Source of the DNA: Photobacterium malacitanum
GTDB lineage: Bacteria > Pseudomonadota > Gammaproteobacteria > Enterobacterales > Vibrionaceae
Length of the DNA: 64,000 nt
Reading direction: 5' to 3'
Assembly: GCF_900185615.1 (NCBI RefSeq)
Contig: NZ_FYAK01000006.1
Span: 124,001-188,000 of the forward strand
Below are positions 28,746 through 38,137 of this stretch, piece by piece (position 1 is the first letter of the stretch; every line of letters starts with the position of its first letter). A program made the position numbers and the translations under genes. The notes beneath the pieces were generated by a model. It had not been told where the DNA came from. It did not search any database and saw only the letters and a program-made list of their open reading frames with translations.

Positions 28746-28775
28746 CTGTTTGCTCACTGATGGGTGAGCAAACAG
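28746..28775. terminator. Hairpin between convergent genes
   Basis: A perfect 12-bp stem (CTGTTTGCTCAC / GTGAGCAAACAG) with a 6-nt loop, 9 nt after the DUF2500 stop. It lacks a T run, so it may act as a weak terminator or protect RNA ends. Confidence 0.5.
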
Positions 28776-28786
28776 GCTAGCTTCAG

Positions 28787-29791
28787 TTATGGCACTAACC
28801 ACGCCGTATAACGACTACGGCTTAATAACCAACTGGTTGCTAACGCCAAACTAGCAGCAATTACGGTCCATACTGGAATAGCAATTAAAGGATTAGCAAA
28901 GTAAAGATCATATTCTCGCAGTGGCCACAAAAAAATTGGATGAATCAAATACACGCCAAGACTGTATTTACTCAACCATGCTAATTTATTGTGGGTAGAT
29001 AAGCGTAATTTATCACTCGCCCAGCGACACAATAAGAAAACAGTCGCCGCCACCAATGCCGTATTGAGGGTTTTATACGACATCCAGCGTCCCATCTTAT
29101 ATTCATTTGCCGCAAAACTATGGCTAATAACATTATAATCAGTCGCCACTAGCGCAATTACTGCTAGAGGCAATAGCACCATCAAACTTGGCCAACGATA
29201 TTGATACAGGCAGTAACCTAACAATAAATAACCGCTATAAAGTAAGTAGGTTTCACTCCATAAGCCATCGACATAAAACAGATATAACCCCGTGATCACT
29301 AGCCATACCATAATCACCCCTTTAACTTGTCCTGGTTCTGCTTTTTGGACCCACCATTGAATAATCGGAATCAGCAGATAAAGAGGAATGAAATAATAGA
29401 AAAAACCAAGATGGTAATAGGTTTCGTGAGTGGGCATTTTTTTAAGTATCGACCAACTAACGTTGCTATCAAAACCACTCGTTGTTAAGCCTGAAAATAA
29501 CGCGTAAAAAACTGACCACACTAAAAATGGCACTAAAACTTTACCTAGACGGCGTTTAATATAATAGGCCGGTTTAAACGGCCGCTGATCACTGAGCATT
29601 AATGCGCCAGTAATCATGATAAAGACAGGTACAGCCCAGCGACTGAGGCTATTAATGGTAATGGCACTGATCCATTGCCAATCGGGTATCTGGCCGATTT
29701 GATCTCGATAAGGGCCAAGGACATGAATCACGACAACTGCCAAGGCAGCAACCACTCGCAGTAAATCAAAAAATCCTATTTTTTCTCTCAC
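28787..29791 (-). CDS. Acyltransferase 3 family membrane protein
   Basis: 334 residues from a GTG at 29791 (VREKIGFFDLLRV), behind a GGGG ribosome site; a longer frame to 29842 would start inside the preceding terminator and is rejected. About ten membrane helices. The N-terminal LLRVVAALAVVVIHV contains the conserved His of the acyltransferase 3 family, which moves acetyl or succinyl groups to extracytoplasmic sugars. YLIHPIFLWPL near the C-terminus is also typical. It resembles WecH-type O-acetyltransferases in layout; the substrate is unknown. Confidence 0.82.
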   Translation of the reverse strand: MREKIGFFDLLRVVAALAVVVIHVLGPYRDQIGQIPDWQWISAITINSLSRWAVPVFIMITGALMLSDQRPFKPAYYIKRRLGKVLVPFLVWSVFYALFSGLTTSGFDSNVSWSILKKMPTHETYYHLGFFYYFIPLYLLIPIIQWWVQKAEPGQVKGVIMVWLVITGLYLFYVDGLWSETYLLYSGYLLLGYCLYQYRWPSLMVLLPLAVIALVATDYNVISHSFAANEYKMGRWMSYKTLNTALVAATVFLLCRWASDKLRLSTHNKLAWLSKYSLGVYLIHPIFLWPLREYDLYFANPLIAIPVWTVIAASLALATSWLLSRSRYTAWLVP

Positions 29792-29819
29792 CAATGGCCC
29801 CTTATATAAAAAGCAGATA

Positions 29820-29857
29820 CAAAAAAGCAGAGCCATAATCATTTACGGCTCTGCTTT
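29820..29857 (-). terminator. Intrinsic terminator of the SDR gene
   Basis: On the minus strand an 11-bp stem (AAAGCAGAGCC / GGCTCTGCTTT) with a 12-nt loop is followed by a T run. It lies about 90 nt after the SDR stop and before the acyltransferase ribosome site. Confidence 0.85.
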
Positions 29858-29947
29858 AAATATAGCAGTCACTTAACAGCAAGTATCTATCACAGTAATG
29901 AATTAACCGATAACTCACTCATTGTTGACAGCAATTTAACCTGATAA

Positions 29948-30670
29948 TTAAGGCTGTTGACGTGTTGCAGCTAATACAATTTCACGCACACATAAATTTT
30001 GTGGTTGGTTATAAGCATAGCTGATCGCATTGGCGATATCTTGTGGTGCAATCACACCGCCCATACCGTGTTTCCACTCTTCATAACCAGCTTTAATTGC
30101 ATCACTGCTGGTGTGAGTCAATAACTCAGTTTCTACTGCACCAGGAGCAATAGTAATAAAGCGCACGTTATCATCTGCTACTTCTTCACGAATATTTTCA
30201 GTGATCGCATGCACAGCAAACTTAGTACCACAATAAGCAGCATGGTTAGGGAATGTTTTGCGACCAGCAATTGAACTGATATTAATAACAGTACCACCTT
30301 TACGCGCTTTCATTTTCGCTAGCACGACATGAATACCATTCAACATCCCCATCACGTTAACATTAAACATGGTTTGCCATTCAGCAGGATCCTGCTCATC
30401 AGCAAGGCCAAGCAACATCATACCTGCATTATTGATTAAGCAATCAACTGGACCAAATTGTTGTTCTGCTTCTGCAACTGCAGCTGCAATCGCTTGTACA
30501 TCAGTCACATCAACTTGACGGCATAATGTATTAGGTAGATTTAAAGCTTCCATTTGTTCAACACGACGTGCCAATAGCAATAATGGGTAGCCTTCTGCTG
30601 ATAATTTACGTGCTGTGGCTTCACCAATACCTGAACTTGCACCAGTGATTACGACTAAAGATTTTGACAT
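29948..30670 (-). CDS. Short-chain dehydrogenase/reductase
   Basis: A 240-residue classical SDR. The NAD(P)-binding TGASSGIG motif is at 9-16, NNAG at 80-83, and the catalytic Tyr146-Lys150 (YCGTK) with the Ser in INISS. The LARR segment after strand 2 suggests NADP(H). It is divergent from a LysR gene, which probably regulates it. The substrate cannot be read from the sequence; relatives of this type act on small hydroxy acids or ketones. Confidence 0.88.
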   Translation of the reverse strand: MSKSLVVITGASSGIGEATARKLSAEGYPLLLLARRVEQMEALNLPNTLCRQVDVTDVQAIAAAVAEAEQQFGPVDCLINNAGMMLLGLADEQDPAEWQTMFNVNVMGMLNGIHVVLAKMKARKGGTVINISSIAGRKTFPNHAAYCGTKFAVHAITENIREEVADDNVRFITIAPGAVETELLTHTSSDAIKAGYEEWKHGMGGVIAPQDIANAISYAYNQPQNLCVREIVLAATRQQP

Positions 30671-30876
30671 GATTTTTTTCCTCTAGAATAAACCGCACAC
30701 TTGATGCAGCCAGCTAAGAAGCTGTTGATGGCAATAACTATAGAACGAATTTTCACAACTTAAAAATATCAATTTCCTTGGTTTATCATCAAAAAAACCT
30801 ATGGCTAACTCGCTATCGTCATAAGTTTCAACAATGTGGTAGGCTAGTAAGATCTTTTTTAAGTGAGTATCAGTTA

Positions 30877-31722
30877 ATGGATTTACGCTTATTACGTTTT
30901 TTTATTGCGGTTTATGAAGAAAAAAACATTACCTTGGCCGCCGAACGCTGCTGTGTATCACAACCTTCAATATCTAGTGGTATCAAACAATTAGAGCAAG
31001 AACTCGCCACCCAACTGTTTATTCGTCACAAAAAAGGCGTCAATCTCACTGACGAGGCCCATTACTTATATCCATTGGCGATTCGATTACTTAATGACGT
31101 TAATACGCTGCCACAGTTATTTCAACAGCGCACAGAAAGATCACCACTGACTTTGGCTAACTTTGCCGATCTTAGCCAAACTCAATTAGCGACAATATTT
31201 AGCCAACTGCAACAGCAGATCCCTAATGTTTTATTAGAATTAGTTGATCACGACCGTGCTGCTGATGCGCGTATTACACTTGATATGTTTAAAGCTGAAG
31301 ATGAGATTTTTTTGCCGTTATGGGAAGAAGATTATGTACTGTGTATGTTACCCAATCACCCATTAGCTAAGTTAACCAGCGTGTCACCACAACAATTACA
31401 CCAGCACGATTTTATTGAATGCCCACCTTGTGAGGCTCACCAACAAACAATTGGTTTATTAGCCTGTGATGGTTTATCGGTTAATCTGGTAGCAAAAGCA
31501 GAACACAAAACGCAAGTAATGCATTTAGTTCAAGCTGGATTGGGGATCTCTTTTCTACCAACGGGAGTATTAGAAAGTGCCAATCAATTAGTCACAGTCC
31601 CCCTTGAAGGACCACGCATGTTTCGCCGTTTAGGATTATGTTATCCTGCCGCTAAAACCCTCAATCCCGCTTTAGCGGCTTGCATTAAGGTGTTAAGTCA
31701 ACAGCCCCCTTACAAGCATTAA
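30877..31722 (+). CDS. LysR-family transcriptional regulator
   Basis: 281 residues from the ATG at 30877 (MDLRLLRFF), the usual start; an upstream frame to 30778 has no family match. The winged helix-turn-helix is at about 1-60 (NITLAAERCCVSQPSISSGIKQLE region), with a periplasmic-binding-like sensor domain after it. The sensor is short for the family (usual total about 300). The gene is divergent from the SDR gene, the classic arrangement of a LysR regulator with its target. Confidence 0.88.
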   Translation: MDLRLLRFFIAVYEEKNITLAAERCCVSQPSISSGIKQLEQELATQLFIRHKKGVNLTDEAHYLYPLAIRLLNDVNTLPQLFQQRTERSPLTLANFADLSQTQLATIFSQLQQQIPNVLLELVDHDRAADARITLDMFKAEDEIFLPLWEEDYVLCMLPNHPLAKLTSVSPQQLHQHDFIECPPCEAHQQTIGLLACDGLSVNLVAKAEHKTQVMHLVQAGLGISFLPTGVLESANQLVTVPLEGPRMFRRLGLCYPAAKTLNPALAACIKVLSQQPPYKH

Positions 31723-31835
31723 TCAACGATTAAGTTTTGCCTATTACAACAATAAGAAAAATCGAATTTTTTATACGCGTCAACCTGTTTATGCTGCAAC
31801 TTAAGTTAATGGCGATTTAATAAATAGGTTATATC

Positions 31836-32723
31836 ATGAATACAGCTCAACACACTTCTCATGCACTGGTTGTCGAAGGCGGCGCGATGCGCGGTATTTT
31901 TGCCAGTGGTGTGCTGGATGCATTTCTAGAAAATAACTATTCGCCGTTTGACTTTGCGATTGGCGTTTCAGCTGGCGCAACCAACCTTATTGGCTATTTA
32001 AGTGGTAATTATGGCCGTAGTCATAAAATTATTACCCAATATTCACGCGATCCACAGTTTATCAATTTTTCACGCTTTACCCATGGTGGTCATTTAACGG
32101 ATATTGATTGGTTATGGCGTACAACCTCGCGTTATTTACCGCTTAATTTATTTCACTATGAACAACGTCAAATTCCGCTATATGCCACCACAACCAATTT
32201 AGAAACAGGTCAAGCTGAATACATCAAAGTAACGCGCAATAACATTACACCAGTAATGGAAGCGACCTGCGCTCTACCTGTTGCTTATCGCAATAACCCA
32301 ACAGTTAATGGTGTTGCAATGAGTGATGGTGGAATCGGTGATTCTATTCCTGTGATTGAGGCTTATCGTCGTGGTGCGCGTAACATTACTGTTATTTTAT
32401 CCAAACCACTTGGCTTTCATAAACATGACACCAAACTACCGTGGTTAATTAAATCAATGTTTCATGATCACCCCGCTTTTGCAGCAGCAGTAATGACGCG
32501 TGCGCGTCGTTATAATGCAGCGCTTGATTTTATTAATAACCCGCCAGCAGATTGCACCATTACCGTGATTGCACCTAATCAGAATTTTCAGGTTGGTCGC
32601 TTAACCCGCAACCTCAACAAATTAGAACAAGGTTATTTGCAAGGTAAACAAGCTGGCCATCGAGTATGTGGCATCATCCCTTGTGAAGGTGAGCATTGCG
32701 ATCCCAAGTCATTAGTCGCCTGA
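31836..32723 (+). CDS. Patatin-like phospholipase
   Basis: A 295-residue protein with the patatin plan. The oxyanion loop GGAMRG is at 15-20, the nucleophile Ser45 in GVSAG (43-47), and the catalytic Asp164 in SDGG. Such enzymes hydrolyse acyl esters of phospholipids. It resembles the YjjU/RssA-like group of enteric bacteria. No signal peptide is seen. No operon partner is evident; dps follows 142 bp downstream. Confidence 0.87.
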   Translation: MNTAQHTSHALVVEGGAMRGIFASGVLDAFLENNYSPFDFAIGVSAGATNLIGYLSGNYGRSHKIITQYSRDPQFINFSRFTHGGHLTDIDWLWRTTSRYLPLNLFHYEQRQIPLYATTTNLETGQAEYIKVTRNNITPVMEATCALPVAYRNNPTVNGVAMSDGGIGDSIPVIEAYRRGARNITVILSKPLGFHKHDTKLPWLIKSMFHDHPAFAAAVMTRARRYNAALDFINNPPADCTITVIAPNQNFQVGRLTRNLNKLEQGYLQGKQAGHRVCGIIPCEGEHCDPKSLVA

Positions 32724-32817
32724 TTTATACCATCACCGTGTAATAGGTTAAAGCTATCGTTATAATAGAAGCAAACAATTGTGCCTATTGATTCTTTTTA
32801 CCTATACTGGCTACATC

Positions 32818-32840
32818 AAAACGAAATAGCTTTTCGTTTT
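32818..32840 (+). repeat. Inverted repeat upstream of dps
   Basis: AAAACGAAA (32818-32826) and TTTCGTTTT (32832-32840) form a 9-bp stem with a 5-nt loop, about 25 nt before the dps start. It could be a leader hairpin or an operator; it has no GC-rich core, so a strong terminator is unlikely. Confidence 0.45.
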
Positions 32841-32865
32841 TAACTTATTCAATGAGGAATACATC

Positions 32866-33342
32866 ATGGCTCACCAAACCAATTTAATCGGTCTTGACAG
32901 TGATAAAGCTCAAGCGCTGGCCACTGACCTCAACCAATTATTAGCTGATTACCAAGTCTTTTATATGAATAGTCGTGGCTATCATTGGAATATTAAAGGC
33001 CAACAGTTTTTCGAATTACATTTGAAATTTGAAGAGATTTATACCGATCTTCAGCTCAAAGTTGATGAATTAGCTGAGCGTATTTTAACCCTAGGCTATA
33101 CACCGAATCATAGCTTTAGTTGCTACTTAGCAACAACTGAGATCAAAGAACATCAAAACATCAGTGATGGCTTACACGCTGTGCAAGGTCTAGTAAATGG
33201 TTTTAGTATCTTACTTGGCCAACAACGTCGAATTCTTATTGCTGCTGGTGATGCGAATGACGAAGGTACTGCGGCATTAATGGGTGATTATATTCGCGAA
33301 CAAGAAAAATTATTGTGGATGTTAAACGCTTATTTACAGTAA
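32866..33342 (+). CDS. dps: Dps family DNA-binding ferritin-like protein
   Basis: A 158-residue four-helix protein of the Dps family, with a good GAGGAA ribosome site. The ferroxidase ligands at the subunit interface are present: His40 (YHWNIKG), His52 (LHLKFEE), Glu56 and Asp67. Dps forms a 12-mer that oxidises Fe2+ with H2O2 and shields DNA in starvation and oxidative stress. Basic residues near the N-terminus, used by E. coli Dps to bind DNA, are few here, so DNA binding is uncertain. The gene is alone between its own upstream region and a strong terminator. Confidence 0.92.
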   Translation: MAHQTNLIGLDSDKAQALATDLNQLLADYQVFYMNSRGYHWNIKGQQFFELHLKFEEIYTDLQLKVDELAERILTLGYTPNHSFSCYLATTEIKEHQNISDGLHAVQGLVNGFSILLGQQRRILIAAGDANDEGTAALMGDYIREQEKLLWMLNAYLQ

Positions 33343-33459
33343 TAACAGATACCAAATCAGTGAATTAGTCATCCACTGATTAGAATATACTTATGTGATG
33401 TGAGTATATTTATTAAAGGCGACCCGCCTGACTACAGCAATACATTATATGGTTCTTTT

Positions 33460-33486
33460 GGGGTCTTTATGGCCCCGTTTTTTTTA
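33460..33486 (+). terminator. Terminator downstream of dps
   Basis: GGGGTC-TTTAT-GGCCCC stem (one G-U pair) followed by a run of nine T, about 117 nt after the dps stop. It overlaps the end of the opposing EAL-HDOD gene by 3 nt. Confidence 0.85.
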
Positions 33487-34710
33487 TGATGGTGGATTAT
33501 TAATTTGTACGCATTTTTCCGCCCATGCTACTGCCTGCAAATAACTCTGCTGTACTTGTTGTTCTGATATTCCTAATCGACAACATTCAATCGTTACCTG
33601 CTGCCAATCTGCTTTATCAAAAGCATCAACTAAGTTTAATACTTGTCCAAGTTGCCCCTGTCGTTCTAATAATGCCATTTGAATATTAGGCTGTAACTTT
33701 AATAGCACTAACAGTTCCGCTAACGAACTATCTAATAACGCATCCAATAATGAAAACATGCCAGCTAAAAATGCCTGTTGTGGTGGTAGTGTCAATGCAC
33801 TGCAATCAACCAACTTTTCACACATTTTTGCTCGTTGCAACGATAAGGCATATAAAGCCTTAGGTTTATCAAGTGCCGCATGTGCAGTTGCTACTACTCC
33901 AACAAACATACGTAGCTTTTCTTCACCTAAATACACCAACGCTTGACGAAATGAGCTAATTGGCTCAATTAATCTACAGTTAGTTTGATTGACATAACGC
34001 AGCAATAAATAAGACAGTGAAACATCATGGCTAATAATATTTTCAATATCAGCAAAATTGACTGGTTCATTACTAATCGCTTGTAATAATTGAATAGTCG
34101 TTAACTCAGAGGCCGCAACTTTACGCCGCTTAAGCAACTCTGGACGGCTAAAGTAATAGCCTTGAAAAAGATCAAACCCCGCATTAAGCGAGGTTTGAAA
34201 ATCAGTATAGGTTTCAACTTTTTCAGCTAAAAACTTCACTTTCAGATGACGATTATTGCGCACAAAATCGCACGCTTTTTCCAAACCAAGCATCAGTAAA
34301 TCAAGTTTAATAATATGAACATAGCGAAAGAAACGCTGCCATCTAACATCATACTCAAAATCATCGAGAGCAATGATATAGCCCTTACGATGCAAATGCT
34401 TAATCGCTAAAAATAACTCATCATTAGGCGTACAGGTCTCTAGAATTTCAATCACCACTTTATTTTTTGGCAGCAAAAGCGGCATTAAACTAACTAAACA
34501 ATGTTGCGGAAAATTAATAAAATTGCGTTGACCACGATAAGCATAATCATCACCAATAGCCATATAGTTTTCAACCACAAGCCGACAGGTTGCCTGATCT
34601 GCATCAATATTAGGAAAAGCATTGTACTCACCATCACGAAATAATAATTCATGACCAATCGTTTGTTGACGACGATTAAAAATAGGTTGGCGAGCAACAT
34701 AAGAAAACAT
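33484..34710 (-). CDS. EAL-HDOD signalling protein (YuxH type)
   Basis: A 408-residue protein: an EAL-like domain (about 1-195) and a HDOD domain (about 200-390). The first motif is ARQPIFNRRQQTIGHELLFRD-like (residues 7-27), where ELL replaces the EAL/EVL of active cyclic-di-GMP phosphodiesterases. Other catalytic blocks (ALDDFEYD, HIIKLD, AEKVET) are partly kept. EAL-HDOD proteins of Vibrio influence motility. Because of the ELL motif, catalysis cannot be assumed; it may act as a sensor or by protein contacts. Confidence 0.86.
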   Translation of the reverse strand: MFSYVARQPIFNRRQQTIGHELLFRDGEYNAFPNIDADQATCRLVVENYMAIGDDYAYRGQRNFINFPQHCLVSLMPLLLPKNKVVIEILETCTPNDELFLAIKHLHRKGYIIALDDFEYDVRWQRFFRYVHIIKLDLLMLGLEKACDFVRNNRHLKVKFLAEKVETYTDFQTSLNAGFDLFQGYYFSRPELLKRRKVAASELTTIQLLQAISNEPVNFADIENIISHDVSLSYLLLRYVNQTNCRLIEPISSFRQALVYLGEEKLRMFVGVVATAHAALDKPKALYALSLQRAKMCEKLVDCSALTLPPQQAFLAGMFSLLDALLDSSLAELLVLLKLQPNIQMALLERQGQLGQVLNLVDAFDKADWQQVTIECCRLGISEQQVQQSYLQAVAWAEKCVQINNPPS

Positions 34711-34786
34711 GTTAATAATACCTTTCGATCACAGTGATTAATGGTCTATTTCAATTGAAATAAATGATATCCGCTGAAGTTGAGCT

Positions 34787-35404
34787 TTATGCACGAGCTA
34801 AAGCAAGTAGTGCGCCACAACCAATAAACATCGATCCAAAAATACGATTAAGACGTGTCATTACTGCTGCTGAGCGAATATAACCGGTAAAACGAGACGC
34901 TAAACAGACATAAAACAGCATTACTCCAGCATCAATGATCAGTGTCGTTAAACCTAAAATTAATAGCTGCGGTAATTGTGGTTGAGTGGTATCAATAAAT
35001 TGTGGAAATAACGCCACCAAAAATACAATTGTTTTAGGGTTAGTAAGGTTCACTAATACTGCACGTTGAAATAAACACTTACTTGTTACTGACCTATCAA
35101 CATCCTCTAGCGCTAATGTACTATGTTCACGCCACTTCTGAATACCTAGCCACACCAAATACCCGACGCCGATCCATTTAATCAATGTAAACGCCAACGC
35201 TGACTGCGCAACTAATGCGCCAAGCCCAACCCCCACCAATATAATGTGAACAGCCATACCTAATTGTAAGCCAACAATTGATGCTAAGGATTTACGCCAA
35301 CCATATACCATACCATTACTGATCGAGTTAACGGTGCCAGATCCAGGTGCAAAACTAAAGACAATGGCAGCAACGACATAGGCAAGCCAAATCTCAATAT
35401 TCAT
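34787..35404 (-). CDS. rhtB: Homoserine/threonine efflux protein RhtB
   Basis: A 205-residue LysE-superfamily exporter with about six membrane helices. The N-terminal FAPGSGTVNSIS, the GLQLGMAVHIILVGVGLGAL region and NLTNPKTIVFLVALFPQFI (about 125-143) match RhtB closely. It exports homoserine and homoserine lactone. In E. coli rhtB, rhtC, pldB and yigL are neighbours; here pldB and yigL are next (divergent), while rhtC is absent. Confidence 0.88.
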   Translation of the reverse strand: MNIEIWLAYVVAAIVFSFAPGSGTVNSISNGMVYGWRKSLASIVGLQLGMAVHIILVGVGLGALVAQSALAFTLIKWIGVGYLVWLGIQKWREHSTLALEDVDRSVTSKCLFQRAVLVNLTNPKTIVFLVALFPQFIDTTQPQLPQLLILGLTTLIIDAGVMLFYVCLASRFTGYIRSAAVMTRLNRIFGSMFIGCGALLALARA

Positions 35405-35603
35405 TTAATATTCCCTTACTATTCAAATACTCAAAAGATGTCGTTATACCCTGAAACCCAGCACATGAGCAAATTATCGCTCGATTACGCTACCCACAAT
35501 AAATAATGTATACTGGCAAAGATGATAATAAGCAATGAGATAGCTTATCTGCGTAAATATCATTCAAGACTTTGCCTCGTAGTTCACAACTTTCGGATAC
35601 ATT

Positions 35604-36572
35604 ATGACCCACTCAACCTTGCCTTTTTCACAAGAAGCTAGCTTCAATACTATGATGGCAGGTCCAATTTCTGCATTATGGCAACAGCGGCATCAAGGCA
35701 CATTGCAAGGTGTAAACCATTGCCAATTGAGTTGGGTAAGTTTAACCCCAGGACACAGTGATAAAGTCATCGTAGTCGTGAATGGCCGAATTGAGAGTTA
35801 TTACAAATATCAGGAATTGTTTTTTGATTTAATCAATCAAGGCTACCATATTTATGCGCTTGATCATCGCGGTCAAGGTATGTCACAACGACTGATCGCA
35901 GATACTGAAATGGGATATGTCGACCAATTTGATGACTATGTTACCGATCTCCACCAGTTTGTAACTAATATCGTCAAGCCACAAGGCTATCAATATCATT
36001 ACCTATTAGGCCACTCTATGGGAGGAGCAATCAGTAGTTTACTCCTCGCTCGTTATCCAACGCTTTTTGATCGCGCCGCATTAAGCGCACCAATGCATGG
36101 TATTCACATTAAGCCAAGCTTACGATTTATTGCTGAACCACTGGCACATCTCAATGATTTCCTTCATCGCCAACCGACTTATGCACCAGGGCAACGTCGC
36201 TATTACCCCAAGCCATTTGCGAATAATCCGCTAACACACAGTGAAGTACGCTTTCAGTGGTTTAAACAACTCTATCAGCAATACCCCCAAATTCGCTTAG
36301 GAGGAGCAAGTAATCGCTGGGTATGGCAAAGTATTGCAGCTGCTCGTGCAAGTATTAACGAAGCACATAGCGTCACAACACCAACCTTGGTATTACAAGG
36401 CAGCGCTGATCATATCGTCGATAATCAAGCCCATGTCCGTTTTTGCCAACAAACATCAACCCAGAGCCGATTAGTCACCATAACGGATGCACGTCACGAA
36501 TTATTATTTGAAAGTGATCAATATCGTAATATTGCGCTAACTGAAATTTGCAACCATTTTGCAACCTCATAA
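35604..36572 (+). CDS. pldB: Lysophospholipase L2 (PldB)
   Basis: A 322-residue alpha/beta hydrolase. The nucleophile Ser138 is in GHSMGG (136-141), DHRGQG lies after strand 4, and the catalytic Asp and His would be in LQGSADHIVD and DARHELL. It removes the acyl chain from 2-acyl lysophospholipids at the inner membrane. It is divergent from rhtB and followed by yigL, the order of E. coli without rhtC. Confidence 0.92.
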   Translation: MTHSTLPFSQEASFNTMMAGPISALWQQRHQGTLQGVNHCQLSWVSLTPGHSDKVIVVVNGRIESYYKYQELFFDLINQGYHIYALDHRGQGMSQRLIADTEMGYVDQFDDYVTDLHQFVTNIVKPQGYQYHYLLGHSMGGAISSLLLARYPTLFDRAALSAPMHGIHIKPSLRFIAEPLAHLNDFLHRQPTYAPGQRRYYPKPFANNPLTHSEVRFQWFKQLYQQYPQIRLGGASNRWVWQSIAAARASINEAHSVTTPTLVLQGSADHIVDNQAHVRFCQQTSTQSRLVTITDARHELLFESDQYRNIALTEICNHFATS

Positions 36573-36737
36573 GACCTAAATAACGCCAAAAAGACTACGC
36601 CATCACAAAAATAAAAGCGGAAAAACTTATTCGTTACATTAACCCCTTTTTATCTCTCATAGTAGTTTAATATAAGCGACTCACATTAGATCTCGTTATC
36701 TTACCTTTCGCTATATTTCTATTTATTGAGAGCCTTC

Positions 36738-37541
36738 ATGTATCAAATTGTTGCTTCAGATTTAGATGGCACATTACTAAATCCCGACCATAAAATTGCG
36801 CCATTTACGCGCGATGTATTACAACGCCTTGCTCAGAAAAATATTAATTTCGTGTTTGCAACCGGTCGTCATCATATTGATGTTGCAGAGATACGTGAAA
36901 AATTAGCCATTCCTGCCTATATGATCACTTCCAATGGTGCGCGAGTACATAACTGTCAGGGCGAGCTTGTTTTTCAACAAAATCTCAGTGCTGATGTTAT
37001 TCGTGGCGTGATTGCCCTTGCTAAAGATGATCCTGCTTTACATATTCACATGTACCGTGGCGATCAGTGGCTACTCAATAATGACAATGAGCAATTAAAA
37101 GAATTCCACGATAGCTTTAGTTATCACTTGTTTGATGTTAACAATCCACCTGTCGATGACGTGGCTAAAGTGTTCTTTACCCGCGATGACGAAGATCATG
37201 AGGCATTGGTGAAATGGGAACAAATTTTTAATGCGCATTTTGGTGACAAAGCCAATATTGCCTTTTCTACACCATGGTGTCTTGAAGTGATGGATGCAGG
37301 CGTATCAAAAGGCCATGCACTTCAGGCTGTCGCAGAAGCGCTTGGTTATCAACTGGCTGACTGTATCGCATTTGGTGATGGTATGAATGATGCTGAAATG
37401 TTGGCAATGGCAGGTAAAGGACTGGTCATGGGAACGTCACATGAAAAAGTCAAATTAGCCCTACCAAATAATGAAGTGATTGGTTCAAATGCCGATGAAG
37501 CGGTGGCTCATTATTTAGAGCAAAACCTGCTAACACGCTAA
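36738..37541 (+). CDS. yigL: HAD-IIB phosphatase YigL
   Basis: 267 residues from the ATG at 36738; a TTG 12 nt upstream is a less likely start. The HAD motifs are DLDGT (Asp8 nucleophile, Asp10), TSNGA, and the late GDGMNDAEML. The cap is of the Cof/IIB type. E. coli YigL dephosphorylates pyridoxal phosphate and sugar phosphates. It follows pldB with a 165-bp gap, so it may have its own promoter. A long hairpin with T run follows. Confidence 0.9.
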   Translation: MYQIVASDLDGTLLNPDHKIAPFTRDVLQRLAQKNINFVFATGRHHIDVAEIREKLAIPAYMITSNGARVHNCQGELVFQQNLSADVIRGVIALAKDDPALHIHMYRGDQWLLNNDNEQLKEFHDSFSYHLFDVNNPPVDDVAKVFFTRDDEDHEALVKWEQIFNAHFGDKANIAFSTPWCLEVMDAGVSKGHALQAVAEALGYQLADCIAFGDGMNDAEMLAMAGKGLVMGTSHEKVKLALPNNEVIGSNADEAVAHYLEQNLLTR

Positions 37542-37574
37542 ATTAACGACTGCTTTATTAGCAATAAATAACTC

Positions 37575-37615
37575 AAACAGTGACAGGCATAACCATCTAT
37601 GTTGTCACTGTTTTT
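37575..37615. terminator. Terminator between yigL and the EVE-domain gene
   Basis: An 11-bp stem, AAACAGTGACA (37575-37585) with TGTCACTGTTT (37603-37613), 17-nt loop, and T run. It serves the convergent yigL and possibly the EVE gene. Confidence 0.85.
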
Positions 37616-37617
37616 GA

Positions 37618-38076
37618 TTAAAATTGCCCTGTCATCGCTAATATCTGTTGCCACTCAGCTACCGTTACTGGCATGACACTCAGCCGATTTCCTCTTTTAA
37701 CTAATGGCATTGCCGCTAATTCAGGCGCCTTTTTCATACGCGCTAAACTGACTAAGCGTAAATGCTGCTGATATTCAATATCAACCATCACCCACGGTGG
37801 GTTTTCAACGGTTGCTTTAGGATCGTAATAGGCACTGGTTGGCTCAAATTGAAAATGATCAGGGTATGCTTCTTTCACCACTTTCGCGATGCCAACGACA
37901 CCAATATCTTTACAAGAAGAATGGTAAATCAGTACCTGATCATCACATTTAATCTCATCGCGGAGCATATTACGCGCTTGATAATTACGAACCCCTTCCC
38001 ATGGTGAAACTTTTTGGTGTTTTAAAGTGTCTATTGAAAAGGTATCTGGTTCGGTTTTAAATAACCAATACGCCAT
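37618..38076 (-). CDS. EVE domain protein
   Basis: A 152-residue single EVE domain (PUA-like fold, related to YTH). The N-terminal YWLFKTEPDTFSID, WEGVRNYQARNMLRD and GDxV/DQVLIYHSS blocks are all typical. EVE domains bind modified bases in DNA or RNA; free-standing bacterial members are common and their cellular role is not settled. It is not next to restriction or defence genes here. Confidence 0.88.
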   Translation of the reverse strand: MAYWLFKTEPDTFSIDTLKHQKVSPWEGVRNYQARNMLRDEIKCDDQVLIYHSSCKDIGVVGIAKVVKEAYPDHFQFEPTSAYYDPKATVENPPWVMVDIEYQQHLRLVSLARMKKAPELAAMPLVKRGNRLSVMPVTVAEWQQILAMTGQF

Positions 38077-38137
38077 TGATTTCCCCTAATTGTGCTAATT
38101 TCAATGTAGAAATTGAGCCTACCATAGAGAGTACATA

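Noticed and set aside
28787..29842. Long start for the acyltransferase
   Set aside because: The upstream ATG lies in the hairpin that ends the SDR gene. The GTG at 29791 has a ribosome site.
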